Shown piece by piece: positions 33,551 to 42,838 of a DNA stretch of 64,000 nt. This stretch comes from Beduinella massiliensis (GTDB lineage: Bacteria > Bacillota > Clostridia > Christensenellales > Aristaeellaceae): positions 3,855,894-3,919,893 of the forward strand of contig NZ_LT963430.1 in NCBI RefSeq assembly GCF_900199405.1, given 5' to 3'. The notes beneath the pieces are model-generated. The model was given only the letters and a program-made list of their open reading frames with translations, was not told where the DNA came from and made no database searches. Position 1 is the stretch's first letter, and every line of letters begins with the position of its first letter. Both the position numbers and the translations under genes were made by a program.

Positions 33551-34480
33551 TCACCACAGGCTGGTTCCGCCCATGCGCTTTGCCAGCAGGTTGGCGAAGA
33601 AGAGCAGGACGATGTTGCACAGCGAATTAAACAGGTTGATGGCCGTCGAATACGAATAGTTGCCCTCCAGAATGCCGACGCGGTACACGTAGGTCGAGAT
33701 CACGTCGCTGGAAGCGCGATTGAGGTCGTTTTGCATCAGCAGCACCTTTTCATAGCCGATGTTCATGATCTGCCCGCAGCGCAGCAGCAGCATGATGGTA
33801 ATGGTGCCCATGATGCTGGGGATGGCGATGTAGCGGATCTTCTGGATGCGCGTCGCCCCGTCGATCGTCGCCGCTTCGTAGAGTGCGGGGTCGATGCCCG
33901 CCAGCGCCGCGATGTAGAGGATCGAATCCCATCCCATGTTCTGCCAAAGGCCCGAGAGGACGTACATCGGCTTGAACGCGCCCTCGGTGGCGAAATAATT
34001 CGTGGTGCCCAGGCCAAACTGCGCGCGCAGCATGTTGTAAACGCCCGTGTTGGGGTTGAACATGAGCTGAAGGATGCTTACCAGCACCACCGCGGAGAGG
34101 AAGTGCGGGATATAGGTGACGTTTTGCAGCACCTTTTTGTATCGCACGTTCTGAATCTCGTTGAGCAGCAGCGCAAACAGGATGGGGATGGGAAAGCCGA
34201 CGAGCAGGCTCACGAAGTTGATGACGAGGGTGTTGCCGACCACGCGTTCAAAGTAAAAGGAATTGAAAAAGCGCTCAAAGTGTTTCAGCCCGACCCACTC
34301 GCTGCCGAAGAAGCCGCGCACAGGCCTGTAATCGCGAAAGGCGATCTGTACGCCGTAGAGCGGGATGTAGCGGAAGATGACGTACCAGATGAGCGGAAGC
34401 AGGAGAAGCAGGTATAGCTCCCTTGCCGCCCAAACTCTATGCCCCAGAACTCTTCTCTGTTTAGGTTTTGGTGAAACCAT
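33551..34480 (-). CDS. Carbohydrate ABC transporter permease, LplB type
   Basis: Permease of 309 aa with the LplB features YIPLYGVQIAFRDYRP near the N-terminus, ALLLNEI, YIPHFLSAVVLV and EAA loop LYEAATIDGATRIQKI. It lies 108 bp after the binding-protein gene, separated by the hairpin at 34545-34578, and co-directional with it. Confidence 0.92.
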   Translation of the reverse strand: MVSPKPKQRRVLGHRVWAARELYLLLLLPLIWYVIFRYIPLYGVQIAFRDYRPVRGFFGSEWVGLKHFERFFNSFYFERVVGNTLVINFVSLLVGFPIPILFALLLNEIQNVRYKKVLQNVTYIPHFLSAVVLVSILQLMFNPNTGVYNMLRAQFGLGTTNYFATEGAFKPMYVLSGLWQNMGWDSILYIAALAGIDPALYEAATIDGATRIQKIRYIAIPSIMGTITIMLLLRCGQIMNIGYEKVLLMQNDLNRASSDVISTYVYRVGILEGNYSYSTAINLFNSLCNIVLLFFANLLAKRMGGTSLW

Positions 34481-34544
34481 ATTGGCTCTCCTTTTCTTAC
34501 GCCCTTTCGCCTGTGCGGCTTCGGGCCCTGTGCAAACGTGTTTG

Positions 34545-34578
34545 AAAAAAGGGGGCGGCCGGGCAAGCCCGCCGCCCC
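34545..34578 (-). terminator. Hairpin with T tract between binding-protein and permease genes
   Basis: GGGGCGGC (34552-34559) with GCCGCCCC (34571-34578); on the minus strand it is followed by CTTTTTT. It probably makes most transcripts stop after the binding-protein gene, giving excess binding protein over permease. Confidence 0.7.
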
Positions 34579-34588
34579 ATGGAAGCCA

Positions 34589-36202
34589 TTACAGGGCGTC
34601 GTAATAGCTCTGGTAGAAGCCAACCAGTTCCTCCGCGCCGAGCTTCACCGTAGTCTTCACGTATTCGTCCCACTTGTCAAAGCTCATTTCGCCGGTGATG
34701 AACTTCGCCTGGCATTCGTTCACGTAGACGTCGAGGTCCGAAATGATCTCGTTAATCCGGTCGGATGTCTCTGAAGCGAACTGCGGCGCGCCGTACACGG
34801 CATCCTTCTGATAGTAGGGCTCCCAGACGGGCACGTTCTCCTGCACCTTGTTGCTGTAGATGTAGTTGGAGTTGTCCTCATGGCGCCAGTAGCCGAAACC
34901 GCCGCCCGGCAGGGGGCAGGCCTCTCCGACCGCGACCGCGACGCCGCGCTCGTCGTTCAGCATCTCTTCCGCGTAATCCCACCTGCCGTCCGCCGTCTTC
35001 TGGCAGGTCTTGCCGATCAGATCCTCGTTAAAGCAGCCGACCGTCATGGAGCCCTCGTAGGTGAAGAAGTAGTCGAGCAGGCGGAAGGAAACCCAGGGCG
35101 ACTCGTCGGCCGCGGTAATGAAGGTATTCGCGCCCATGGAATTGGAGCCCAGGGCGATAACCGGTTCCAGGCCGCTGTCGCTCTTGACCGGCGCGAGCGC
35201 CACGTAGTTGTCGCTCACCGTGGTGAACAGATCGTCGGAGCTCAGGCCGAACACGCCGATGTTGCCGCTGGAGATTTTGCCGATGGACATGTCGCTCGTC
35301 TGTGTGAAGACCTCGTTGTCCAGCAGGCCTTCCTTATACATGACGTTCATGTACTCCAGAACCTTCTTCCAGGTTTCATCGGTCTTCAGATAGCTGACCT
35401 TTCCATCGACGAGCTGGATGTTTTCATTGCCCAAGCTGTCCGCACCGAAGTTGCTGTGCAGCCCGAACAGGCCAGCGATGATGTCGGGGCGGGCGTTGTG
35501 CATCGCGCCGGAGTCCTCGACGGTGTAGGGAATCTCGTTGCCCGTGTTGCCGTCGCCGTCCGCGTCCTGATCGCGGAACGCACGCAGCACGTTCAGCAGC
35601 TCCTCGGTCGTCGTGGGGGTCTCAAGACCCAGGTTGTCCATCCAGGTCTTGTTGATCCACAGGTTGCGGTGGCTCGTCAGGTTCGCCTTGAGGGTGTTGA
35701 CGCCGGGCAGCGTGTACAGCTTGCCGTCGGCGGAGCGAACCGACGCTTCCACGCCGGGATACTGCTCCAGCAGGGGCTTCAGGCCCGTGGAGTATTCCTC
35801 CATCAGTCCGTCGATCGCGACCAGCTGGCCGTCCTCCACCACGCGGGGCAGGTTCTTGATGCTGCCCTTCATGATGATGTCCGGCAGATCGCCGGAGGCG
35901 AACATTAGGTTGACGCGCTCTTCCCAGCCATCAGCGCCCACGACGATCCATTCGATCTCGATGTTCATGAGCTTCGCGATGTAGTTGAGCGTTTCCATCT
36001 CGGCAGGGTCCGAAATGTTGGCGGGCTTTCGGAGCATGATCGTCTTCTTGACGGGCTCCTTCACGATCGGGTAGCCGGTCGGGTTGAAGTTCGCGTCCTC
36101 TTTGGAGAGGGCCACGAGGTCCTTCTCCTCCGCCAGGGCGGTCGCCGCGAGCGTCGTCAGCAGCATCGCCAGCGCTACCATGCAGCACAGAAACTTTTTC
36201 AT
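34589..36202 (-). CDS. ABC transporter substrate-binding protein, LplA type
   Basis: Exported binding protein of 537 aa. The ATG at 36202 (MKKFLCCMVALAML) follows AAGGAGG. The signal peptide ends ATALAEE with a signal peptidase I site; the two N-terminal cysteines are inside the hydrophobic core and are not a lipobox. ASGDLPDIIM, WMDNLGLETPTTTEELLNVL and FRDQDADGDGNTGNEIPY (an EF-hand-like Ca-binding loop often seen in this family) are present. It is the first gene of an operon with two permeases and the enolase-superfamily enzyme, divergent from the YesM/YesN pair. Confidence 0.93.
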   Translation of the reverse strand: MKKFLCCMVALAMLLTTLAATALAEEKDLVALSKEDANFNPTGYPIVKEPVKKTIMLRKPANISDPAEMETLNYIAKLMNIEIEWIVVGADGWEERVNLMFASGDLPDIIMKGSIKNLPRVVEDGQLVAIDGLMEEYSTGLKPLLEQYPGVEASVRSADGKLYTLPGVNTLKANLTSHRNLWINKTWMDNLGLETPTTTEELLNVLRAFRDQDADGDGNTGNEIPYTVEDSGAMHNARPDIIAGLFGLHSNFGADSLGNENIQLVDGKVSYLKTDETWKKVLEYMNVMYKEGLLDNEVFTQTSDMSIGKISSGNIGVFGLSSDDLFTTVSDNYVALAPVKSDSGLEPVIALGSNSMGANTFITAADESPWVSFRLLDYFFTYEGSMTVGCFNEDLIGKTCQKTADGRWDYAEEMLNDERGVAVAVGEACPLPGGGFGYWRHEDNSNYIYSNKVQENVPVWEPYYQKDAVYGAPQFASETSDRINEIISDLDVYVNECQAKFITGEMSFDKWDEYVKTTVKLGAEELVGFYQSYYDAL

Positions 36203-36357
36203 GTCTTGGCCTCCTTGTTTTTTTGAAAGCCCGTCCGCGTCGTACCAGGCTTCCTGTAATGGCTCCATGTTAACTTTTTGGTCCCGTCAAAACCACCACG
36301 TAATTTACGATTTATCTATCCCTTTTTTCGGACATTGGGCATCACGCCGCTGATTTC

Positions 36358-36386
36358 TTGCGGTTTTTATGCCATTGTGTTAGAAT
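36358..36386 (+). promoter_or_regulatory. Promoter of the sensor kinase/regulator pair
   Basis: TTGCGG (36358-36363), 17-bp spacer, TAGAAT (36381-36386), 36 bp upstream of the kinase start. A CGTAATTTACG palindrome at about 36297-36307 lies between the divergent genes and may bind a regulator. Confidence 0.6.
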
Positions 36387-36421
36387 CCCTTCATCCAAGC
36401 AATCGAAAACGAGGTACGTTT

Positions 36422-38236
36422 ATGTCACCCTTACGAAAAAAGCGCATAATTTCCGTCAGTTCAGAGAAGAACGACGGTGAAATCATCCGGCGTTTTTCCG
36501 CCGCCCGAAAGGTTTTAAAAGACGCGCAGCACAGGCTGTGCTCGCTTTTCGACGTGCGCCGCCACATCTCGGCGCACGTCTTCGTCTCCATCTTCCTGTC
36601 GGTCCTGCTGATCTCCACGTTTCTCATCAGCGCATACTCCCTGAACGCAATGAATGACCTGACCCAGGTGTCCGTGCTAAGCGGCCAAAGCGCGGTAGAT
36701 ACCATCGCCAGCCAGATCGACACGTTCGTCGACAACATTGCGCAAACCCACGTGCTGCTCTTCTCCAGCGAAAACGTCTATCCTTTTTTGTACGACACCA
36801 GCGTCAGCATGCCCTCCTACGAGTGGTTTCAGGGCTATCACGACGCGCAGAACATGCTGCGCTTCTGCGGACGCAGCCAGTACAACCTCATCAGCGGCAT
36901 GCTGCTGCAAAAGAGCGCGTCCGAAAAGCTGCAATACGGCGGGTTTAATGCGCTGATCGACCCCTACTCGCTCAAACCGGACGAGCTGAACCGCCTGCTG
37001 CTGCGGGACGGCTTTGCCTTCTACGTCTCCTCCACCTCCCTGGGCGACGGCAGCAACGCCTACCTGTACTCCCAAATCTACAACAGCGCCTTTGACAGCC
37101 TGTGCAGAGGGCTGCTGATGCCGGACAGCGGCCTCGTGCTGCTGGACGCCGAGGGCAGCGTCTTTCGCCGCTACGAGGACGGAGCGGACGCGGCGGGTCA
37201 AATCGACGCCTACCTCGCAGGACGCGCGCAGAGCGTCATGCCCGGCGGGCTGCATTGTGCGCAGAGCACGTCGCCGCAGACCGGCCTTACCGTCGCGATG
37301 GTCTTCCCCGCAATGCGCTTTTCAGAAAAGCTGTCCGAGATCATCCCTTGGCTGCTGCCCGCGGCGCTTTTCGCGCTCGTCGCCGGGTTCCTGCTCAGCT
37401 TCGGGCTTTCCCGTAAGGTGGTGAGCGGCTTTCAGGTCATGCAAAACAACATCCGTCTGGTCGAAAGCCGCGCCTATGGGGAGGTAGCCGTCATCCCTTC
37501 TCAGGACGAATTCGGCCAGCTCAGCCGCACGTTCGCGCATATGGCCGCGCACATCGACGCGCTCATCCGCGAAAATCAGGAGCGGGAACGCACGCAGCAT
37601 GAGCTTGAAATTCAGGTGCTTCGCGCGCAGATCAGCCCGCACTTCCTCTACAACGCGCTCAACAGCGTGCGCCACCTCGCCTCCATGCAGGGCATGGACC
37701 ACATTGACCGGCTCACCGGGGCGATCATCCGCCTGCTGCGCGCGGCGCTGAGCAATACGGAGGCGCTGATCCCCCTCTCTCAGGAGATCGAGTACGTGCG
37801 AAACTACTGCGAAATCTGTCAGTATCAATACCTGAACGACTTTTCGCTCGACATCGAGGTCGACGAGACGCTCATGGAATGCCGTCTGCCGCCGATGGTG
37901 CTTCAACCCATCGTCGAAAACGCGATCATCCACGGCATCGCGGACTTCCGCAGCGACGGCGTCATCCGCGTCCACGCGCAAAAAAACGCCGACGTTCTCT
38001 TCTTGACCGTCACGGACAACGGACAGGGGATGAGCGGCGAACAGATCGACGAGCTGCTGGGGCAGGAGCGCAACACGGACAAGCGCCGCTTCTCCGGCAT
38101 CGGCATTCAAAACGTGCGAAAGCGAATCCAGATGCGCTTCGGAAGCCGGTTTGGCCTGAATATCTTCGCGGAACCCGGAAAATATACGACCGTGCAGCTA
38201 TCCCTGCCTTTTCTTTCAAAGGAGCCCTGTGAATGA
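36422..38236 (+). CDS. YesM-like sensor histidine kinase
   Basis: Membrane kinase of 604 aa. The ATG at 36422 (MSPLRKKRII) is the preferred start with GAGGT upstream; in-frame codons to 36278 cross the promoter. A long basic cytoplasmic N-terminus precedes transmembrane segment 1 (about residues 62-83), an extracellular sensor, segment 2 (about 315-335) and a HAMP domain. The His_kinase motif QISPHFLYNALNSVRHL carries the phosphorylated histidine, followed by HATPase boxes PIVENAIIHG and DNGQGM. It overlaps the regulator gene by 4 bp. It probably senses the sugar taken up by the divergent importer. Confidence 0.92.
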   Translation: MSPLRKKRIISVSSEKNDGEIIRRFSAARKVLKDAQHRLCSLFDVRRHISAHVFVSIFLSVLLISTFLISAYSLNAMNDLTQVSVLSGQSAVDTIASQIDTFVDNIAQTHVLLFSSENVYPFLYDTSVSMPSYEWFQGYHDAQNMLRFCGRSQYNLISGMLLQKSASEKLQYGGFNALIDPYSLKPDELNRLLLRDGFAFYVSSTSLGDGSNAYLYSQIYNSAFDSLCRGLLMPDSGLVLLDAEGSVFRRYEDGADAAGQIDAYLAGRAQSVMPGGLHCAQSTSPQTGLTVAMVFPAMRFSEKLSEIIPWLLPAALFALVAGFLLSFGLSRKVVSGFQVMQNNIRLVESRAYGEVAVIPSQDEFGQLSRTFAHMAAHIDALIRENQERERTQHELEIQVLRAQISPHFLYNALNSVRHLASMQGMDHIDRLTGAIIRLLRAALSNTEALIPLSQEIEYVRNYCEICQYQYLNDFSLDIEVDETLMECRLPPMVLQPIVENAIIHGIADFRSDGVIRVHAQKNADVLFLTVTDNGQGMSGEQIDELLGQERNTDKRRFSGIGIQNVRKRIQMRFGSRFGLNIFAEPGKYTTVQLSLPFLSKEPCE

Positions 38237-39702
38237 AGCAAATCCTGCTGGTAGACGACGACTTTTTGTCGCTCAACGCCTTCTACGCGCTGGCGGACTG
38301 GGGGCGTTACGGCCTGCGCATCGCCTATGAGGCGCACAATGGGCGCGAGGCGCTCGCCTACCTGGAAAACGCCGTTCAGCCGCCAGACGCCGCCTTTATC
38401 GACGTGTGCATGCCCGACATGGACGGTATCGCGCTGCTGCGCGCGCTCTTGCAGGATTACCCGTCGGTCCTGTGTTTCATGCTCAGCAGTTATTCCGACT
38501 ATTCCTACGTGCGCGAAGCGCTGAAACTGGGTGCGGCGGACTACCTGCTCAAGCACGAAATCAGCCCGGACGGCGTCATCCGCCTGCTCGCGCAGCATGG
38601 CCTGTGCCTGCCCATGGACGCGCAGGAGGACGATCCGGAGCAGAGGCTGCAGCGCGCCCTGCTGGGCGGGGTGGAAGAAGGCCTTCGCGGCTACCTGGTC
38701 TGTGCCGTCTATCAGGGCGAACGCCCTCTGATTGAGGCGCAGCAGCGAAGCATCCTGCAAACCTGCCGCCACATCCTGAACGACGTGGCGGGGACGGCCG
38801 TCTGCGCGCCGGCTGCCGGTCAGCTCGCGCTGCTGCTGCCCGCCGATGAGAAGGATTGCGCCAAAGGCCTTGCCGCAGCGGAGCAGCGCGCATCCCTTCT
38901 GCAAAAGGCGCTCTTCAAGTATCACAACGCGCGATACGCCTTTGCGCCCCCTCACTTCTGCGCGGGGGCGGGACAAATTCCCGGCGTCTATCAGCTGTTC
39001 GTACGGGAGCATGAACCGGCCGCAAAGCCCCGTTCCTTCCTCGCCTCGCGCGAAAGCGCCGTGCTCACCCTGGCGGTCATCAACGGGCAAAAGACGATCA
39101 TCGACCAGACTCTCCGTTCGCTGTTTCTGAGCACAGCCAAGGAGCGCTGCAATGAACTGTACAACAACCTGTTTTCCCTGCTCAGCCACGCACGCCAGAC
39201 GCTGGGGCTGCCCGCCGGGGAGCGCGCGGTCGTTCCCCCGGGCTTAGCGCAGGCTCAGGCGTACTTTTTCGAGCAGTTCTCGGCGCTCTGCGACCAGAAC
39301 AGCTCGCTTCGGGCGCGCCGCTATTCACCCGCCATCCGGGATGCGCTCGACTATTTGGGCCGCCATTACGCCGAAGACATCCATCTGGGCGACGTGGCAA
39401 AGCACTGCCATTTGAGCTACAACCACCTGAGTTACCTGTTCAAAAAAGAGACCGGCGACAACATCATCAGCTGCCTGAACCGCATCCGCATCTATCATGC
39501 GGCGCACCTGCTGCTCTTCGATGAAGCGAGCGTCGCAGACGCCTGCCAGCAGGCGGGGTTCAAGGGCTACAACCACTTCGTGCAGAATTTCAAGACGATC
39601 ACCGGCATGACGCCCACGGAATTTAAAAGAAGCCCAGCGGCGGTGGGCTGGCTGCTTTCCTTCAGCCCGACGGAGGCTGACGCGCAGGGACAAGTAAAAT
39701 AA
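38233..39702 (+). CDS. YesN-like response regulator with AraC output domain
   Basis: Cytosolic regulator of 489 aa. The receiver domain covers residues 1-120 with acidic pocket D8-D10, phospho-acceptor D57 (AFIDVCMPDMDG) and lysine in DYLLKHE. A middle region of about 240 residues of unclear fold is followed by a two-HTH AraC domain in the last about 100 residues (DIHLGDVAKHCHLSYNHLSY and AGFKGYNHFVQNFKTITGMT). The 4-bp ATGA overlap with the kinase gene shows translational coupling. The likely target is the importer operon read leftward from 36202. Confidence 0.92.
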   Translation: MKQILLVDDDFLSLNAFYALADWGRYGLRIAYEAHNGREALAYLENAVQPPDAAFIDVCMPDMDGIALLRALLQDYPSVLCFMLSSYSDYSYVREALKLGAADYLLKHEISPDGVIRLLAQHGLCLPMDAQEDDPEQRLQRALLGGVEEGLRGYLVCAVYQGERPLIEAQQRSILQTCRHILNDVAGTAVCAPAAGQLALLLPADEKDCAKGLAAAEQRASLLQKALFKYHNARYAFAPPHFCAGAGQIPGVYQLFVREHEPAAKPRSFLASRESAVLTLAVINGQKTIIDQTLRSLFLSTAKERCNELYNNLFSLLSHARQTLGLPAGERAVVPPGLAQAQAYFFEQFSALCDQNSSLRARRYSPAIRDALDYLGRHYAEDIHLGDVAKHCHLSYNHLSYLFKKETGDNIISCLNRIRIYHAAHLLLFDEASVADACQQAGFKGYNHFVQNFKTITGMTPTEFKRSPAAVGWLLSFSPTEADAQGQVK

Positions 39703-39743
39703 AAAGGAGAAGGCAGCGCTTCCGCGTCGTCTTCCCCTTTTTT
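39701..39743. terminator. Bidirectional terminator between convergent genes
   Basis: AAAAAGGAGAAG with CTTCCCCTTTTTT around a short loop; both strands end in a T-rich run. Confidence 0.65.
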
Positions 39744-39752
39744 CAAACGGCC

Positions 39753-40418
39753 TTATGGACACTGATCGCCGTCGTGTGAAAGCACGCTGACCGATTCTAT
39801 CGACGCGAGCGCGTGCAGCTTTTCCATCATCCCCTGCTCGTCCCGGGCGCGCAGCTCCACGACCAGTTCCAGCCGGTTCGCCGTGAGCACGCGCGATTTT
39901 ACGCGAAAGCGCGGCGCAAAGGCGCGTATGCATTCGAGAATTTCCTTCTGCTCAGCGTCTGCGCGCGCATTGACCACCACCAGATAAGGCTGGCGGACGA
40001 GCGGCACCCACTGCCAGAAGAGGATGCCCAGCGTCATGCCAAGCGCGCAGAGCAGCGCCAGACCGTAAAGCCCGCAGCCGCAGACCATGCCGGTCCCGAT
40101 CGACCAAAAGAGGAACATCAGATCCTTCGGGCTCTTGAGCGCCGTTCTGAAGCGCACGATTGAAAGCGCGCCCACCATGCCCATGGAGACCAAAAGGCTG
40201 GTCTGCATCGCCAGAACGATTCCGGCCGTCATCAACCCGATGACCCCCACCGTGACGGAGAAATCGCGGGAAAAGAACGTCGCGGAGGTCGCCAGGCGAT
40301 AGATTACGCTGACATACGCGCATAGCGCCAGCGCAACGAGAAGGGTCAAAACGACTTTGCTCCACGGAAGCTGCGAAACGAGAGACGCGGATTGTATTGC
40401 CTCAACAATCGAATCCAT
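39753..40418 (-). CDS. DUF4956 membrane protein
   Basis: Membrane protein of 221 aa with about four hydrophobic segments in residues 15-130, followed by a cytoplasmic alpha/beta C-terminus (about 140-221). The conserved SIVRFRTALKSPKDLMFLF is the family signature between segments. Members are commonly encoded with VTC-type polyphosphate polymerases, exactly as here. It is the last gene of the parA-parB-cotH-VTC operon. Molecular function is not established for the family. Confidence 0.85.
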   Translation of the reverse strand: MDSIVEAIQSASLVSQLPWSKVVLTLLVALALCAYVSVIYRLATSATFFSRDFSVTVGVIGLMTAGIVLAMQTSLLVSMGMVGALSIVRFRTALKSPKDLMFLFWSIGTGMVCGCGLYGLALLCALGMTLGILFWQWVPLVRQPYLVVVNARADAEQKEILECIRAFAPRFRVKSRVLTANRLELVVELRARDEQGMMEKLHALASIESVSVLSHDGDQCP

Positions 40419-40469
40419 TGTATATCCTCCTTTTGTAAGGGCCGCACGCCGGGCGGTTTTCCCTGTCGA

Positions 40470-41177
40470 TCAACGTCCCGTCGCCTCACGCGACAGCGCG
40501 TACTTGGAAAAGGAACTGGGCAGCATCGCGCCCGAAAGCAGCAGGCCGTCCACGACGGAGGGCAGCAGCGCGTCGTACTTGACCTCCAGAATGTGGCGAT
40601 CCTGCTCCAGCACCGGCATCATCGGCATGCCCTCCAAGAAGTCCTCCGTCCACGTCCCCGCCGAGACGTTGCAGTCCAGCGTCACGCGCACATTGCCCGG
40701 TTCGTACACGAAAGCCACCCGGTCGTAATCCACGACGCAGGCCGGACGCAGCAGCCGGGATCTCTGCAGCCCGGCGAACTGCCGCCATACCGCCGGCCGG
40801 TCTGGCGAAAGGTCGAGCAGCTCGCCCCGCAGAATCGCGCGGCAGTCCTCCTGGGAGATAGGGCAGCTCGCCTTGAGCGTCATGCCGCCCCTGCGGCTCT
40901 TTTTTTCCAGATGCATATCCTCTTTGTTGCCGTTATACATCCTGATTCGGAACTTGTCGCGCTGCGGCACCCCTGTTTGGGTCTGATGGAGCGCAGCGTT
41001 TTCGTAATCGTCGAAGTACAGGCTGGAAATGTGGTAGACCCCATCCCCATCCGTGTGTTCATCCATCCGCAGGACCTGCCGCAGGCGCAGGGCGAGCGCC
41101 TCCATCTGCCGCGTGGAAAACAGATACTTGTTTTCGTGCCTGTATCCCGCCGCCTCTTCCTGTTTCCAAATGCTCAT
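40470..41177 (-). CDS. VTC-domain polyphosphate polymerase
   Basis: Cytosolic 235-aa protein with the VTC4-like tunnel domain. RHENKYLFS at the start, FRIRMYNG, EKKSRRGG and ILEVKYDALLP supply the basic and acidic residues that in VTC4 bind triphosphate and metal and build polyphosphate from ATP. VSAGTWTEDF and Y/F-rich strands fit the eight-stranded tunnel. Family context (DUF4956 next door and CotH upstream) is classic. Polymerase activity is inferred from VTC family work. Confidence 0.87.
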   Translation of the reverse strand: MSIWKQEEAAGYRHENKYLFSTRQMEALALRLRQVLRMDEHTDGDGVYHISSLYFDDYENAALHQTQTGVPQRDKFRIRMYNGNKEDMHLEKKSRRGGMTLKASCPISQEDCRAILRGELLDLSPDRPAVWRQFAGLQRSRLLRPACVVDYDRVAFVYEPGNVRVTLDCNVSAGTWTEDFLEGMPMMPVLEQDRHILEVKYDALLPSVVDGLLLSGAMLPSSFSKYALSREATGR

Positions 41178-41209
41178 GAGCGCTATCCTCTCTTCTGCAC
41201 GCCGCGCGG

Positions 41210-42838
41210 CTACTGCGTCAGTTTCTCTTCCACGATGAACAGCGAATCGTCGTCCACCATCAAAATCCAGTCGTCCAGCAGCGCAAGCCTTTCCGACATA
41301 AAGCTGACCAGTCCGTACAAATCCGCGTTTTTCTCCTCGTCCATCCAGCGGGCGCTCTCCCGCCGGTAGGCTCCCGAATCGTTGAGGACATGCTCATACC
41401 AGGCTATGCGTTCCTCCAGCCACGCCTCGCTGAGCACGCCCTCGCGAAGCGTCTGCCAGCGCGGGCGCCAATAGCCGCGCGCGCCGTCCACGTCCGCGGC
41501 GACGAGCCGCATGGCGATCGGAAACGCCTTGATGCCGCCCAGGGCCGTGAGCCGATCCTCGGAGCCTGTGTCGGCCTCGATGCCGAAGCTCTTGTCCAAA
41601 TCCCACGGGAAGAAGGAAAGCACGTAGCCCTGCGGTTCGTCGTGCCACCAGATGAAGAGGTTGTTGCGCACGTTGTCGTTTAGGGCGCAGGCCTGCACGA
41701 ACAGCCAATAGTCGATCGCGTTTCGGACGTCCACGCGGCCTTCAGCCGCCTTTCTGAACGCATCCATCTCTTCGATGCCGCCGCTGAGGGCGACGTATTC
41801 GTTCAGCAGCGCCCAGTCATCCTCCTGCGCCTCCGTCTTTTCCGGATAGCGATACTGGTATCCATAAAAGCGGTTCCACTCGTTCACCTGAACCGGCCGT
41901 TCAAAGGCCGTCGTATACCCCAGGTACATCGAACGGTACATGACGTCCTGCTCGATCACGCGCGTTTTTCCAGCCCGCGCGATCGCCTCCGCATCCGCCG
42001 CCTGTGCCAGCACGTACAGACCCATGTAGGCGTCGTCCAGGAAAAGCTCGACAAATTCGCCCTGTGTTCCGTAATAGTAGGGATCATCCTCCCGGGCAAA
42101 GCCGTTCCAGATGTCCAGCGCCAGCTTGTCGCGCACCCGCGTTCCCTCGAGCGCCCCGGCGATCAGCACCCAGGTATCCCCTGCGGGCATGCCCAAAACC
42201 GGCAGGGCTTCGCCGCTCAACCGGCCCGAGTGTCCCTGGCTCATGAGCTTCATGCGGTAGGACTTCTTCTCCGCCTGGGTTGCCGAGGAGCCGCGCGTGC
42301 GCAGATTTGCCCGCATGGAAACGTACAGTCCGTTTTCCGAATCGCTGATGCGCACGGAGCCCAGCGTGTCCTCCCGCGTCAGCTCGCGCCCCGCGTATAG
42401 CTGCACGACCGGAAGGCCCGTAAACACGACGCCCGCCGTGGTATAACGTTCGCCGTCCCAAACCATAAACGAATAGCGGACACCGTCGGCGACGGCCTCC
42501 GCCTTATCGTCAAACATGTACTCGTCCACCCACGCCGCGCGCATACCCGGCGCGGCGACGCACAGCGGAATCTCCGGCCACTGCGCATCGTCCAGACGCA
42601 GCGGGCAGTAATACGTGCGGCTGGATGCGTCGTAGGCGAGCCGCTCCTCGCCGAACACGAGCGCTCCTTCCAGCCGTTCTTCCGTCCATTGAAGCGTGTC
42701 CTCTACGTCCCAGAGCGTTTCAATGGGTTCGGTGCAGATCTCCGCCGGGCGCTTCCCATCGTCCGCGCGGACCAGCCACACCGCCACGCACACAAAGACG
42801 GCCGCCGCGCACGCCAGCGCCGCCAGACGCGACTTCAC
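41210..42838 (-). CDS. CotH-kinase family protein, exported
   Basis: Protein of 542 aa starting with GTG at 42838, which overlaps the parB stop by 4 bp (GTGA). A signal anchor lies at residues about 5-22. The CotH domain runs from about residue 180 to 500: KKSYRMKL, VRDKLALDIWN, FVELFLDDAYMGLYVL, RNNLFIWWHD and WDLDKSFG. CotH proteins are atypical kinases that phosphorylate secreted proteins; in Bacillus the target is spore coat. Its association with VTC and DUF4956 occurs in many bacteria, but fusion to a parAB operon is less expected. Confidence 0.88.
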   Translation of the reverse strand: MKSRLAALACAAAVFVCVAVWLVRADDGKRPAEICTEPIETLWDVEDTLQWTEERLEGALVFGEERLAYDASSRTYYCPLRLDDAQWPEIPLCVAAPGMRAAWVDEYMFDDKAEAVADGVRYSFMVWDGERYTTAGVVFTGLPVVQLYAGRELTREDTLGSVRISDSENGLYVSMRANLRTRGSSATQAEKKSYRMKLMSQGHSGRLSGEALPVLGMPAGDTWVLIAGALEGTRVRDKLALDIWNGFAREDDPYYYGTQGEFVELFLDDAYMGLYVLAQAADAEAIARAGKTRVIEQDVMYRSMYLGYTTAFERPVQVNEWNRFYGYQYRYPEKTEAQEDDWALLNEYVALSGGIEEMDAFRKAAEGRVDVRNAIDYWLFVQACALNDNVRNNLFIWWHDEPQGYVLSFFPWDLDKSFGIEADTGSEDRLTALGGIKAFPIAMRLVAADVDGARGYWRPRWQTLREGVLSEAWLEERIAWYEHVLNDSGAYRRESARWMDEEKNADLYGLVSFMSERLALLDDWILMVDDDSLFIVEEKLTQ

